Shown in pieces: positions 1 to 7,989 of a stretch of 16,176 nt of DNA. The translations under genes and the position numbers were made by a program. Under the pieces are notes generated by a model. The model had not been told where the DNA came from. It did not search any database and saw nothing but the letters and a program-made list of their open reading frames with translations. The stretch covers positions 1-16,176 of the forward strand of contig JAZUKH010000040.1 in assembly GCA_045643185.1 (NCBI GenBank), read 5' to 3'. Each line of letters opens with the position of its first letter. Positions within the stretch are counted from its first letter, which is position 1. The DNA comes from RGIG464 sp045643185 (lineage in GTDB: Bacteria; Myxococcota_A; Bradymonadia; UBA4248).

Positions 1-1
1 A

Positions 2-74
2 TGAGACATGAAAGAATCGAACTTTCGACCAACAGATTAAAAGTCTGCTGCTCTACCGACTGAGCTAATGTCCC
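2..74 (-). tRNA. tRNA-Lys (anticodon TTT), copy 2 of the array
   Basis: Reading the minus strand gives a full cloverleaf of 73 bases. The acceptor arm is GGGACAT pairing with ATGTCTC, with one G-T wobble. The anticodon loop is CTTTTAA with TTT at its centre, and the T arm has the usual TTCGA loop. The discriminator base is A. No CCA follows it, so the 3' end must be added by the CCA-adding enzyme. It is identical to the copy at 268-340 and is the last gene of the four-tRNA array. The end of the transcript lies outside the window. Confidence 0.96.
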
Positions 75-90
75 ATAAGGTTTATGTAAG

Positions 91-166
91 TGGCGTCCCC
101 GACGAGATTCGAACTCGTGTCGTCGGCGTGAAAGGCCGATGTCCTAGGCCTCTAGACGACAGGGAC
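91..166 (-). tRNA. tRNA-Glu (anticodon TTC), copy 2, CCA encoded
   Basis: The minus strand folds into a 76-base tRNA including an encoded CCA (complement of 91-93). The acceptor arm is GTCCCTG pairing with CGGGGAC, with one G-T pair. The anticodon stem TCGGC/GCCGA encloses CTTTCAC, giving anticodon TTC. The D-arm start GTCGTCTAGAGGCC is typical of bacterial tRNA-Glu. It is identical to the copy at 189-264, and 22 bases separate the two. Confidence 0.97.
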
Positions 167-188
167 ACAAGTGAGTGTCCGAAGCGAT

Positions 189-264
189 TGGCGTCCCCGA
201 CGAGATTCGAACTCGTGTCGTCGGCGTGAAAGGCCGATGTCCTAGGCCTCTAGACGACAGGGAC
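189..264 (-). tRNA. tRNA-Glu (anticodon TTC), copy 1, CCA encoded
   Basis: This 76-base tRNA is identical to the one at 91-166, including the encoded 3' CCA (complement of 189-191). Only three bases separate it from the upstream tRNA-Lys at 268-340. The pair must therefore be cut apart from a common precursor with almost no spacer. Confidence 0.97.
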
Positions 265-267
265 GAA

Positions 268-340
268 TGAGACATGAAAGAATCGAACTTTCGACCAACA
301 GATTAAAAGTCTGCTGCTCTACCGACTGAGCTAATGTCCC
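268..340 (-). tRNA. tRNA-Lys (anticodon TTT), copy 1, first gene of the array
   Basis: This 73-base tRNA is identical to the one at 2-74, with anticodon TTT in loop CTTTTAA and discriminator A. No CCA is encoded: the bases after the discriminator are TTC. It is promoter-proximal, about 38 bases after the predicted transcription start. A 9-bp hairpin (349-371) lies just before its 5' end and may present the RNase P site. Confidence 0.96.
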
Positions 341-348
341 ATTATCCT

Positions 349-371
349 AGCAAACATTTTTCATGTTTGCT
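349..371 (-). other. Hairpin in the leader of the tRNA transcript
   Basis: AGCAAACAT and ATGTTTGCT form a perfect 9-bp stem around a 5-base loop, ending 8 bases before the 5' end of tRNA-Lys copy 1. No U-run follows on either strand, so it is not an intrinsic terminator. A processing or leader-structure role is an inference. It overlaps the dyad GCTCG-AA-CGAGC at 369-380, which spans the predicted transcription start. Confidence 0.55.
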
Positions 372-384
372 CGAACGAGCGCGG

Positions 385-413
385 CTTATAAACTCATGCC
401 CAGTTCTTGTCAA
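385..413 (-). promoter_or_regulatory. Sigma70-type promoter of the tRNA array
   Basis: On the minus strand a perfect -35 box TTGACA (408-413) is followed after exactly 17 bases by TATAAG (385-390), five of six matches to the -10 consensus. The start should fall near 378. The bases between the -10 box and the start are CCGCGC, a GC-rich discriminator of the kind that makes stable-RNA promoters sensitive to ppGpp. Immediately upstream of the -35 box is a run of T with two G interruptions (414-431), which fits an UP element. Confidence 0.8.
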
Positions 414-427
414 ACAAAAAAAACAAA

Positions 428-495
428 AAAAGCGCTTTTGGGGCAAAAAATCGCGTTTTAGACCGTCTCTGAGCCAAAATTGCGCGTTTCGTTTT
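428..495. promoter_or_regulatory. Three A-tract/GCG/T-tract elements between divergent promoters
   Basis: A perfect 12-bp palindrome, AAAAGCGCTTTT (428-439), is followed by AAAATCGCGTTTT (447-459) and by AAAATTGCGCGTTT running into CGTTTT (476-495). Their centres are roughly 20 and 30 bases apart, close to two and three helical turns. They may be operator copies, an intrinsically bent segment, or simply UP-element sequence. No binding protein can be named. Confidence 0.3.
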
Positions 496-501
496 GCTGA
501 A

Positions 502-531
502 TTGACCACTGCGTCACCGAAAGCGTATAAT
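502..531 (+). promoter_or_regulatory. Sigma70-type promoter of the TPR-ung-kinase unit
   Basis: TTGACC (502-507, five of six matches) is followed after 18 bases by a perfect TATAAT (526-531). A start near 538 would give a leader of about 40 bases before the ATG at 579. This is the only strong plus-strand promoter I see ahead of the three closely spaced genes. It is divergent from the tRNA promoter, with about 90 bases of A-tract-rich DNA between their -35 boxes. Confidence 0.75.
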
Positions 532-578
532 GATGTACCCACAAAGGGTGGATTTGTTCCTAGAGAGAAGTGAGAAGT

Positions 579-3500
579 ATGCGCGTTTTTGAATTACGCC
601 AGGCCTTTGCAGAGGCCAAAACAAGAGGAGCGTGGGAAACCTGCGCCGGTATTGCGGAATCCATTGCAGTCAAAACGACATCCGATACGGAAGCGGTCGT
701 GATGAACCTTTATTCGTCTGAATCGATCGCTTTACTGGCTGGAATGCCCGGATTGTGTGCCAATCGTCTGTTCGGGGCAACCGATAAGGATGGTAACGAT
801 CCGTTGTTGTGGGAAGCCTTCTATGATGCGGCCAATGATCTGCGAAACTATGCTTTGTTGGGACATGCGACGCGTTTGCGTATCAGCCATGCGTCTGACG
901 ACATTCAAAAAGCGGCGCGTATTCTCGAAAATGCGCATTTTTTGAGATACCAGGCGAGTGAAAACCGCGATTCGGTTCAACAATATGCGGAGGCGGCACA
1001 GCTTGATCCCGATTATGAGATCGCTGCGCTCGTGGCGCTTCACCAGTTGTTTCGTGATGATCCGCTTTGTACGCAGGCTGCGGCCGAGATTCACCGTATC
1101 TGCGAACAGGATGACATCTCTGAACGCACCTATGATGAACTTCAGGAAGAATTACACGCCACTTCACCTGAGGATCGGGAAACACTCGCAAAGATCCAGA
1201 TCAAGCTTGCGCGACTCTCCTTGATGATCTGGGGAAATATCAGCCATGCTTTCCAATGGATCACGCTGGCGATCGATCATTCAAAAACGGTCGTGTCTCA
1301 GGCGTCGGCCATGATCCGTTCTGTCGGTCTGGCCATGATCCACGATACAGCCGTTCTGATGCACTGCAGTGAACTGCTTGAGATGCTCGGTGACTGGCAG
1401 GGTGCCGTCATGATCGATCGTCTGCTCATTCCTCGACTCAAAACGCGTAAGAATCGAGTCGAACTCATGATGCGCATGGCTTTTGATTCGGCACACGTCG
1501 AAGGTGCAGAACGACTCGCCTGCAAATATGTTTTGCTCGCGGCCCATGAAGACCCGGAAGCTTGGCTGCGCATGGTCGAACGCGAACCGTGGATCCTTAA
1601 CTACGCGGAGCGCTCCATCAATTTTGGCGCCACGCTTCTCGAACTGCTCTCTCAGACGGGCGCCAAAAAAGAATACAGTGACCTGCGCGATGTGCTCGTT
1701 GGCGTAAAAGTCTCGCTTCTCATGCCAAGCAGTGCTGAACTCGAATCCGGTGAATACGACGTGTCGACGGGGCGATTGGTCTCGAGCAAGCTCGCTTCCG
1801 GCAAGTTGGTCTCAAGTAAACTTGGTTCCGGCAAACTCACGTCTCAAAGGCTTGAATCAGGTCGTTTTGGCTCTGATCGACTCGGTTCAGGCCGTCTCGA
1901 TTCACAACACATTCAATCTGAACGTATCGGTTCAGGCCGCCTGAATTCTGATAAGCTCGGTTACGGCCGTCTCGATACGAGTTCCGGACTGCATAGCAGC
2001 CAGATCATCCTTGATGAGAATGCCATTTCCTCCGAAAGTGAAATTGTGGCCGCCGAGGTCAGCTCGTGGGGCGATGATCCCGAACTCGCTTGGAAAGGCA
2101 CGGTCGAAGCCATTCTGCAGTTCGTGCCGTATTCGCTTTCCTGGGCGGCTCGTTGCCCGGAAGGCTGGCACGCCATGCTCGAAAGCTTCGAGGAAGTATC
2201 TCAGGCGTTTCCCATCCTCAATGACGCGCTCGCGGAAATGCTTCAGAACCGTGGCTTCTTTCAAAGAGTCATGCAGATGGCCGAAAATGAGGAGCAGCAA
2301 CACGCCTACCTTGAAATGCTCAACAAGGCGATCGCGCTGTTCTCTGACGATACCGCCAAAAAGACGACGCTGCTCGTCAAAAAATACAAGATCGCTGAGA
2401 TCCTCAGTAATGATCGTCTCAAGCTCGTGACGCTAAAAGAGATCCTCGAAGTATTTCCAAATCATCGCTTTGCCATTGAGCATGTCAGAAGCATGGACGA
2501 AACCAATCTCAAGTCACATGCTCAGATTCTGTTGTGCCAGCTGCAGTTGTCGATTGCCTCTGACGAAGAAGAAAAATATAACAAACGACTTCACATGGCG
2601 GATCTATACGTTAAATCGTCACAGTTCAACAATGCTTTCAATCTGTATCACACGCTGATCGACGAAGTGCCCGAGAAACTCGAGCCGCGATACCGTCTGC
2701 TCGACCTGCTCATCGAACTTGAAAACTGGAAGTCCGCTGAAAATGTGTTGTTGGAGCTGATCAACATTGAAAAGGATGAAAAACGCCGTTTCGATGCTTT
2801 TTTGAAGTTGGCCGACATCCAAGATGAAAAGATGATGGTGCCTTCGCGCGCGTTGTTGACACTCTTTGCGGCGTTGGATTCAAAAATGGATCTGTTGCCG
2901 CTGCACGAGAGGCTTTGTTCGATCTCCGAACGTCTTCATACGTATTCGCCGCTCATCGATAAATATGAAGAGGTTGCATCGCACGGTTCATCGTCTGAAG
3001 TGCGTGGTCAGGCAACACTCATGTTGGCGCGTCTTTACATCGATCAGGTGGGTAAACCTGCCGTAGCTAGCAAGATCCTTAACGATTTCTTTGAAAACGA
3101 AGGCTGGCACGACATCGCCTATATTCGTCAGATGGCGCTCTTGTGCCAGAACATGAAGCTTTGGAACGATTACGTTCGTGTGTTGCTTCGCATCGTCGAG
3201 ATCTCGTCGGATAAGTCCGAGATCATTCGCGCGACATTGAACGCGGCACAGGTCTACGCCGCTGAACTTGGCGATTTCGTTCAATCTGTGATCCTGGTGC
3301 GCCGCGCTGCCGAAATGAACCCCGATAATGCCGACGAGTGGATCGAGATCGCCCAGGTTTTGGCATTGCGTGACGAATACAGCGACGCCCTCAATGCTTT
3401 GCAGCGCGCGCTCGCCTATCAGACGGGTGTCGACAAGTCACATACCTTACTCATGATCGCCCAGATCTACGGCACGTGCGACGACATTGGTGAAGCGACA

Positions 3501-5513
3501 CGTACCTTCCACCAGGCCATTCAGCTCAAACCGGAACATGAGGCGCTTGTTCCCGTGGCGCAGTCGCTGATCACGCTCGCGACGACGCGCCATAACCAGT
3601 CCGCTTTTGACATCATTTGTTCGGATCTGATCGAGGCGAGTGATGAGTCACAACAGTCGACGTTGATGTTGCAGCAGGCCATGGAATTAGCGCGTATCTT
3701 CGAGGATTACGACGGGGCGCGGCGCGTGGTCGAAAAACTTGAACCACACCTCGCTGAGTTCGAATTCAGTCAGTCGTGTATGTTCGCCGATATTTTGACG
3801 CTCATTCACGATGAACATGGCGCGATCGAATTGAACTTCAGCATTCTCAAAAATAACGTGTTGAGTGACCAACAGCGTTTTGACCGACTGCAGGCCATGC
3901 TCACCAATGCAACACGCCTTAATGATGTCGGGCTTATCAAGGAATTATGTACGGCGATCCTGGAAATCGATTCTGAAGATAACAACGCGAACTTCCAGCT
4001 GATTCAGATCGATTATATGACCGGCCATTGGGATGTCGCGGCGTCGCGCATTCAGCGATTTTTGCCTTATACCGAGCGCTTAAGCGCCGAATCGGCGGTT
4101 CTCCTTCACTACTATTACGCGGACATTTTACACGCCGCTGAACACGATGAACTCGCCATTGACAGTCTCAACCTTGCTTTGAGCATCCGTAACGATTTTC
4201 GTCCGGCTGTCGAGCTCAAACTCGAGATCCTGATCAATCACATGCGTTGGAAAGACGCGCTGCCATCTTTCGAAACGCTTCTTTCTCTTTCTCACGATCA
4301 GGAAGAAAAAGGTGCGATCCACAAGCGTATCGCTGAAGTCTGGCATTTCTATCTCGATAACCCACAACGCGCGATCCTTGAATATGAACAGGCTCTGACC
4401 TTGGGTGGGGACGTCGAAGACGTGCCGATCCGTCTGCTTGAGCTCTATCGTCTTACACAGGATTGGCAAAAAGCAGCCGTCATGGCTGAAGTTCTGGCCT
4501 CTGCTCAGGTTTCGTCGACGGATGCCCGTCTCGACTATTTGCTCGTTTTGGGACAGATTCGTGAGCGTCACTTGGGCGATCTCTCGCTCGCGGCAGAGAC
4601 CTATCTTGAAATGTTCACACTCGTCCCGCTTCGTGAAGACATCGTGACGCCGCTCACCCGCATTCTGCTTCGTAAACAGGAATTTGCGGCGCTTCAGGGC
4701 GTCGGCGAACGTCTCATTGATCTCTCCAGATACGAGTTCGACGATTCGTTGACCATGCTCAAGATCATGTTCAAAATGTGTTCAGCCTGTGCCGCAGCAC
4801 GACCGATCCTGGAACAGATCCTCGTTACGATCTCAGCGCGTTATCCACACAAGACGGCGGTTGATGACCTTCAGGCGATCTTTGATAATCCGCCAGCCAA
4901 TGACGAGTTTGTGATCAATTTGCCCCCGTTGGTTGGTCCCAATGACGCTCAAACATCCGAAAACGAACCGATCCCCGAACGAACCGATTCAAAACAACGT
5001 TCGCGCAAACGCACGATCACGAATCCTCTTGGCAGTTTGACCGTGGATTCGGGGCTGCTGAACCCGTCTTTTGATTCTGGTCTGTTCTCACGTGCGACGC
5101 TCGATTCTGGCGTGCATTCTGTGGTCAATCGCATGGAATCTGGTGTGGTCGGGCGCCCCGTGATCAGTGATTCGGGACTGCAGGCTCGTCCAGCCTGTAA
5201 CGACGTGCCCGAAGTGGTCGCGGCGCCCGCGCCGCTCAATCTGCGTGAGATCACACAACCACGCATCATCACGTCGCAGATCGTGCGTACCGAAGATACC
5301 AGTCCATCACGCCATCGCGTCGATACAGCCGAAGTGCCAGCCACGTCGCTTGCCTCGTCGATCCCCGAACAGCCCAAACGCGTTCGTCCAAGATCTATGC
5401 TCCTCGGCGATTTGGAAGCGGTCGACGAGATCTTGGGTGGTCAACACAACAGCGGCTCCCTTGACGAAGAATTGCTCGATGCGATCGATGGCCTTAAAGA
5501 TACAGTGAATTAA
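579..5513 (+). CDS. Giant TPR-repeat scaffold protein with a pentad-repeat linker
   Basis: This 1644-residue protein is predicted to be cytoplasmic: I see no signal peptide or membrane segment. Most of it is alpha-solenoid in two blocks, about residues 1-380 and 500-1460. TPR-like helix pairs are clearest near 915-990 and 1180-1300, for example around YADILHAAEHDELAIDSLNL and the DNPQRAILEYEQAL helix. Between the blocks lies a striking five-residue repeat (about 391-470). After 1460 the chain turns Ser/Pro-rich and probably disordered, with repeated DSG motifs, and ends in an acidic helix. I chose the ATG at 579, with GAGAGAAG about eight bases upstream, over the in-frame GTG at 570, which has poorer spacing. 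It is the first gene of a unit with ung and a Ser/Thr kinase. TPR proteins usually act as scaffolds, but the partner and exact role are unknown. Confidence 0.88.
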   Translation: MRVFELRQAFAEAKTRGAWETCAGIAESIAVKTTSDTEAVVMNLYSSESIALLAGMPGLCANRLFGATDKDGNDPLLWEAFYDAANDLRNYALLGHATRLRISHASDDIQKAARILENAHFLRYQASENRDSVQQYAEAAQLDPDYEIAALVALHQLFRDDPLCTQAAAEIHRICEQDDISERTYDELQEELHATSPEDRETLAKIQIKLARLSLMIWGNISHAFQWITLAIDHSKTVVSQASAMIRSVGLAMIHDTAVLMHCSELLEMLGDWQGAVMIDRLLIPRLKTRKNRVELMMRMAFDSAHVEGAERLACKYVLLAAHEDPEAWLRMVEREPWILNYAERSINFGATLLELLSQTGAKKEYSDLRDVLVGVKVSLLMPSSAELESGEYDVSTGRLVSSKLASGKLVSSKLGSGKLTSQRLESGRFGSDRLGSGRLDSQHIQSERIGSGRLNSDKLGYGRLDTSSGLHSSQIILDENAISSESEIVAAEVSSWGDDPELAWKGTVEAILQFVPYSLSWAARCPEGWHAMLESFEEVSQAFPILNDALAEMLQNRGFFQRVMQMAENEEQQHAYLEMLNKAIALFSDDTAKKTTLLVKKYKIAEILSNDRLKLVTLKEILEVFPNHRFAIEHVRSMDETNLKSHAQILLCQLQLSIASDEEEKYNKRLHMADLYVKSSQFNNAFNLYHTLIDEVPEKLEPRYRLLDLLIELENWKSAENVLLELINIEKDEKRRFDAFLKLADIQDEKMMVPSRALLTLFAALDSKMDLLPLHERLCSISERLHTYSPLIDKYEEVASHGSSSEVRGQATLMLARLYIDQVGKPAVASKILNDFFENEGWHDIAYIRQMALLCQNMKLWNDYVRVLLRIVEISSDKSEIIRATLNAAQVYAAELGDFVQSVILVRRAAEMNPDNADEWIEIAQVLALRDEYSDALNALQRALAYQTGVDKSHTLLMIAQIYGTCDDIGEATRTFHQAIQLKPEHEALVPVAQSLITLATTRHNQSAFDIICSDLIEASDESQQSTLMLQQAMELARIFEDYDGARRVVEKLEPHLAEFEFSQSCMFADILTLIHDEHGAIELNFSILKNNVLSDQQRFDRLQAMLTNATRLNDVGLIKELCTAILEIDSEDNNANFQLIQIDYMTGHWDVAASRIQRFLPYTERLSAESAVLLHYYYADILHAAEHDELAIDSLNLALSIRNDFRPAVELKLEILINHMRWKDALPSFETLLSLSHDQEEKGAIHKRIAEVWHFYLDNPQRAILEYEQALTLGGDVEDVPIRLLELYRLTQDWQKAAVMAEVLASAQVSSTDARLDYLLVLGQIRERHLGDLSLAAETYLEMFTLVPLREDIVTPLTRILLRKQEFAALQGVGERLIDLSRYEFDDSLTMLKIMFKMCSACAAARPILEQILVTISARYPHKTAVDDLQAIFDNPPANDEFVINLPPLVGPNDAQTSENEPIPERTDSKQRSRKRTITNPLGSLTVDSGLLNPSFDSGLFSRATLDSGVHSVVNRMESGVVGRPVISDSGLQARPACNDVPEVVAAPAPLNLREITQPRIITSQIVRTEDTSPSRHRVDTAEVPATSLASSIPEQPKRVRPRSMLLGDLEAVDEILGGQHNSGSLDEELLDAIDGLKDTVN
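1749..1988 (+). repeat. Period-5 protein repeat, [KR][LIF]-x-S units, inside the TPR gene
   Basis: From residue 391 to about 470, a hydrophobic residue (L, I or F; V in the first unit) occurs every fifth position: 395, 400, 405 and so on to 465. K, R or H precedes it in nearly all units. Ser (Thr or Tyr in a few) follows two positions later. Typical units are ASGKL, VSSKL, GSGRL and NSDKL. The DNA copies have diverged in codon use, so the protein pattern appears to be under selection. It does not fit the A[DN]LXX pentapeptide-repeat family. Confidence 0.85.
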
Positions 5514-6200
5514 ATGAAAGCGATCTTACATAATGATTGGCAGACAGAACTGGCGCCGATTTTTGAAAGTGCTGAATATCAGGCACTGCGCCAGTTTCTG
5601 ATCGAAGAATACCGTACTCAGGTCATTCACCCCGACATGTACCACATCTTTAGTGCACTCGAACTGACCCCACGAAGCGAGGTCAAAGTCGTTTTGCTGG
5701 GGCAGGATCCTTATCACGGCACGAATCAGGCGCATGGACTTAGTTTTTCGGTCAAGTCGCCAACGGAACCACCTCCGTCACTCAAGAATATCTACAAAGA
5801 ATTGCGCGACGACATGGGTATTTTAACGCCCGCACACGGTGATCTGACGACCTGGGCGCGTCGCGGCGTGTTGCTCCTCAACGCTGTTCTTACGGTACGC
5901 CACGCACAGGCCAATTCGCATCGCAATAAAGGATGGGAATTCTTTACCGACGCCGTGATCCGCAGCGTAAATGCCAAAGAAGACCCCGTCGTGTTCGTGC
6001 TTTGGGGACGCAATGCCCAAGAAAAAGAGGCGTTGATCACGAATCCGCGTCATTTGATCCTCAAAGCCCCTCATCCATCGCCTTTGTCCGCTTTCGCTGG
6101 TTTTTTTGGTTCCAGACCGTTCTCAAAGATCAACGACTTCCTGGAACAACAGGGGCGTGGACCCATCGATTGGCGTTTGCCTGAACAGCCAGAGAACTAA
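5514..6200 (+). CDS. ung: Uracil-DNA glycosylase, family 1
   Basis: The enzyme cuts uracil from DNA by hydrolysing the N-glycosidic bond, the first step of base excision repair. All family 1 signatures are present. GQDPYH lies at residues 63-68 with the catalytic Asp65, Phe77 (GLSFS) stacks on uracil, Asn122 (LLLNAVLTV) reads the base, and HPSPLSAF begins at His186, the second catalytic residue. The length of 228 residues is normal for bacterial Ung. The ATG directly abuts the TAA of the TPR gene, with only a weak ribosome site (AAAGA), which suggests translational coupling. The next gene, a Ser/Thr kinase, starts four bases after the stop. Finding ung inside a kinase/TPR unit is unusual, but the protein itself looks fully ordinary and active. 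Confidence 0.97.
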   Translation: MKAILHNDWQTELAPIFESAEYQALRQFLIEEYRTQVIHPDMYHIFSALELTPRSEVKVVLLGQDPYHGTNQAHGLSFSVKSPTEPPPSLKNIYKELRDDMGILTPAHGDLTTWARRGVLLLNAVLTVRHAQANSHRNKGWEFFTDAVIRSVNAKEDPVVFVLWGRNAQEKEALITNPRHLILKAPHPSPLSAFAGFFGSRPFSKINDFLEQQGRGPIDWRLPEQPEN

Positions 6201-6204
6201 GCCC

Positions 6205-7977
6205 ATGGTCAATCATCAAACGATGTTGGTGAACGAGCCTGAGCGTGTTTCTGCAACGCGTCCACAAGTTCAGGATGCCTCGCTGACACCTCGTGAACTC
6301 GTTCAGGATTTTGAGTTTTTGAACGAGCTCGGGCGCGGCAACCAGGGCTGCGTCTTTTTGGCACGTCGTAAGTCTGACCAGTGTTTGATGGCCGTCAAAC
6401 AATTGCGCATCGATTCGGTCTCGTCTTGGAAAGAATACGAATTGTTTGAGCGCGAAGCCAGGGTGCTCACCTCGCTTGATATTCCGGGCGTCGCCAGGTG
6501 TTATGGCGTTCAAACCTTTTTGGATGCTCAGCCGCCCTGTGCCTACCTTTTTCAGGAATATATTGAAGGTGAAACGCTCGATACTTTGTGCCATCGAGGG
6601 CATCGCTTTTCGAATCAAGAAGTTTTTGATATCGCGACGCAGCTCGTTGAGATCTTGGAAAAGCTTCACAGTCATGAGCCACCCGTTATTCATCGCGACC
6701 TGAAACCGTCAAATCTGATCGTCAAATCGACGCCAAATGGTCCAAAAATCAGTCTGATCGACTTTGGTGCTGTGGCCAATCCTCAGATCCAGTCAGGCGG
6801 TTCGACGGTGGCAGGCACCTATGGCTTCATGCCGCCTGAACAACTCGTCGGCAAACCCTCGCCCAAAAGTGATATCTATGCCTTGGGCGCCGTGCTCGTG
6901 CAACTTTTGAGCGGCGTTGAGCCCGTAGAAATGCCTGTCGTCGATTTTCGCCTCGTCATCGAACCCTATTTGGAGCAACAACCACATGAAGTCGTCGAGC
7001 TGTTGCGTGGAATGCTTGCACCCGACCAAAAGCGGCGCTTTTGCGATTACGAATTGCTCAAAAAGGCGTTCGCGGCATTTCAAAAGGGTGAAAAATTCGA
7101 TACCCAGGTCGATGAATTGTCGCTCGATGCTGACGAAAACGACAAACTTATGGCTGTGCGGGCTTTTGGACAAAATGGAAACGCCCTCTTGTGGCAAAAT
7201 TTGAGTGAACAGACGCCTCGTGCCGTGCCCAAAGCCTATCAAAAGTTCAGACCCAAAAAACGCAAAGCGACGCCGTTATATGAAAATGTGAAATGTGAGA
7301 CGAATGAAGACCGTGAACGTCTTAATACATTTGAGACTTCGCTCAATATGGAAAAGAAATACAAAAAGCTCACGCTCTTTTTTAGATATCTCATACCAAC
7401 GTTGATTTTGAACTGCATCCTCATTTGGGTGTTTTGGAACGAAGAATGGTTGGGAATTGGCTTGAGCGTCTTCAACCCATGGTTGTTTATGATTTTCGCC
7501 TTATCCTATGTCGATCAATTAGCCAGGGCGCCGTACATGATTCCATGGCTTCAACTGAAATTTCCTGCGTCCGCTAAGCCTGATGATCACAAAAATATAC
7601 AAAATATCCTCAAAAATGGCCGTAAGACAATAGCCCGTGTCGTTTCAATCGATTATCTACCCGCCCAAAAGCATTACATGGACTTGTTTTACACTGAGGA
7701 TTATGCGCAGACCTACGTATATTATCACGGTCAGCCGTCTTTTCGTGTCACATATTCGTTCAATCCGCCCGATGATGCGAGCGAAACGTCCTTGATCCAC
7801 AGCATCGTCATTCATTCTACGCCGGAAGGGCAGATCAAACCGGGCGATCCGTTGCCGATACTTTATCTTATCGGTTCGAATCGCGCCCACGTGATGAGCA
7901 TGCCATACCCGCAGCCACTTCATAACATCCTTTGTGAACGTGAGATGTATTACGATTCTAAAACGATGGATCAATAA
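6205..7977 (+). CDS. Membrane-anchored Hanks-type Ser/Thr protein kinase
   Basis: This 590-residue kinase has a complete catalytic domain (about 36-300). It shows the Gly loop GRGNQG (43-48), Lys65 in MAVK, Glu84 of helix C, HRDLKPSN (163-170, catalytic Asp165), DFG (186-188), and the activation segment GGSTVAGTYGFMPPEQL. After a linker come two predicted membrane helices (about 392-411 and 417-437) separated by a very short turn, so both the kinase and the C-terminal domain should face the cytoplasm. The C-terminal 130 residues resemble DUF3592, with an YSF strand and GDPLPILYL; this match is by eye. The longer frame opening at 6106 overlaps ung in another frame, so I chose the ATG at 6205, four bases after the ung stop. 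ATG 6223 is an alternative. No typical ribosome site is seen, and translation is probably coupled. Substrates are unknown; the neighbouring TPR protein is a candidate. Confidence 0.92.
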   Translation: MVNHQTMLVNEPERVSATRPQVQDASLTPRELVQDFEFLNELGRGNQGCVFLARRKSDQCLMAVKQLRIDSVSSWKEYELFEREARVLTSLDIPGVARCYGVQTFLDAQPPCAYLFQEYIEGETLDTLCHRGHRFSNQEVFDIATQLVEILEKLHSHEPPVIHRDLKPSNLIVKSTPNGPKISLIDFGAVANPQIQSGGSTVAGTYGFMPPEQLVGKPSPKSDIYALGAVLVQLLSGVEPVEMPVVDFRLVIEPYLEQQPHEVVELLRGMLAPDQKRRFCDYELLKKAFAAFQKGEKFDTQVDELSLDADENDKLMAVRAFGQNGNALLWQNLSEQTPRAVPKAYQKFRPKKRKATPLYENVKCETNEDRERLNTFETSLNMEKKYKKLTLFFRYLIPTLILNCILIWVFWNEEWLGIGLSVFNPWLFMIFALSYVDQLARAPYMIPWLQLKFPASAKPDDHKNIQNILKNGRKTIARVVSIDYLPAQKHYMDLFYTEDYAQTYVYYHGQPSFRVTYSFNPPDDASETSLIHSIVIHSTPEGQIKPGDPLPILYLIGSNRAHVMSMPYPQPLHNILCEREMYYDSKTMDQ

Positions 7978-7989
7978 TCGCTTTTTTGG

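Noticed and set aside
334..573. Plus-strand open frame of 79 codons ahead of the TPR gene
   Set aside because: It runs from inside a tRNA gene through both promoters and the A-tracts, has a Lys-rich low-complexity product and no ribosome site.
1749..1988. Assignment to the classical pentapeptide-repeat (A[DN]LXX) family
   Set aside because: The position before the central Leu is Lys/Arg rather than Asp/Asn, and the usual small inward residue two before it is often Gly, Asp, Gln or Glu.
6106..6204. Longer N-terminus for kinase 1
   Set aside because: These 33 codons overlap the end of ung in another frame and read as a shadow of it; the ATG at 6205, just after the ung stop, is far more natural.
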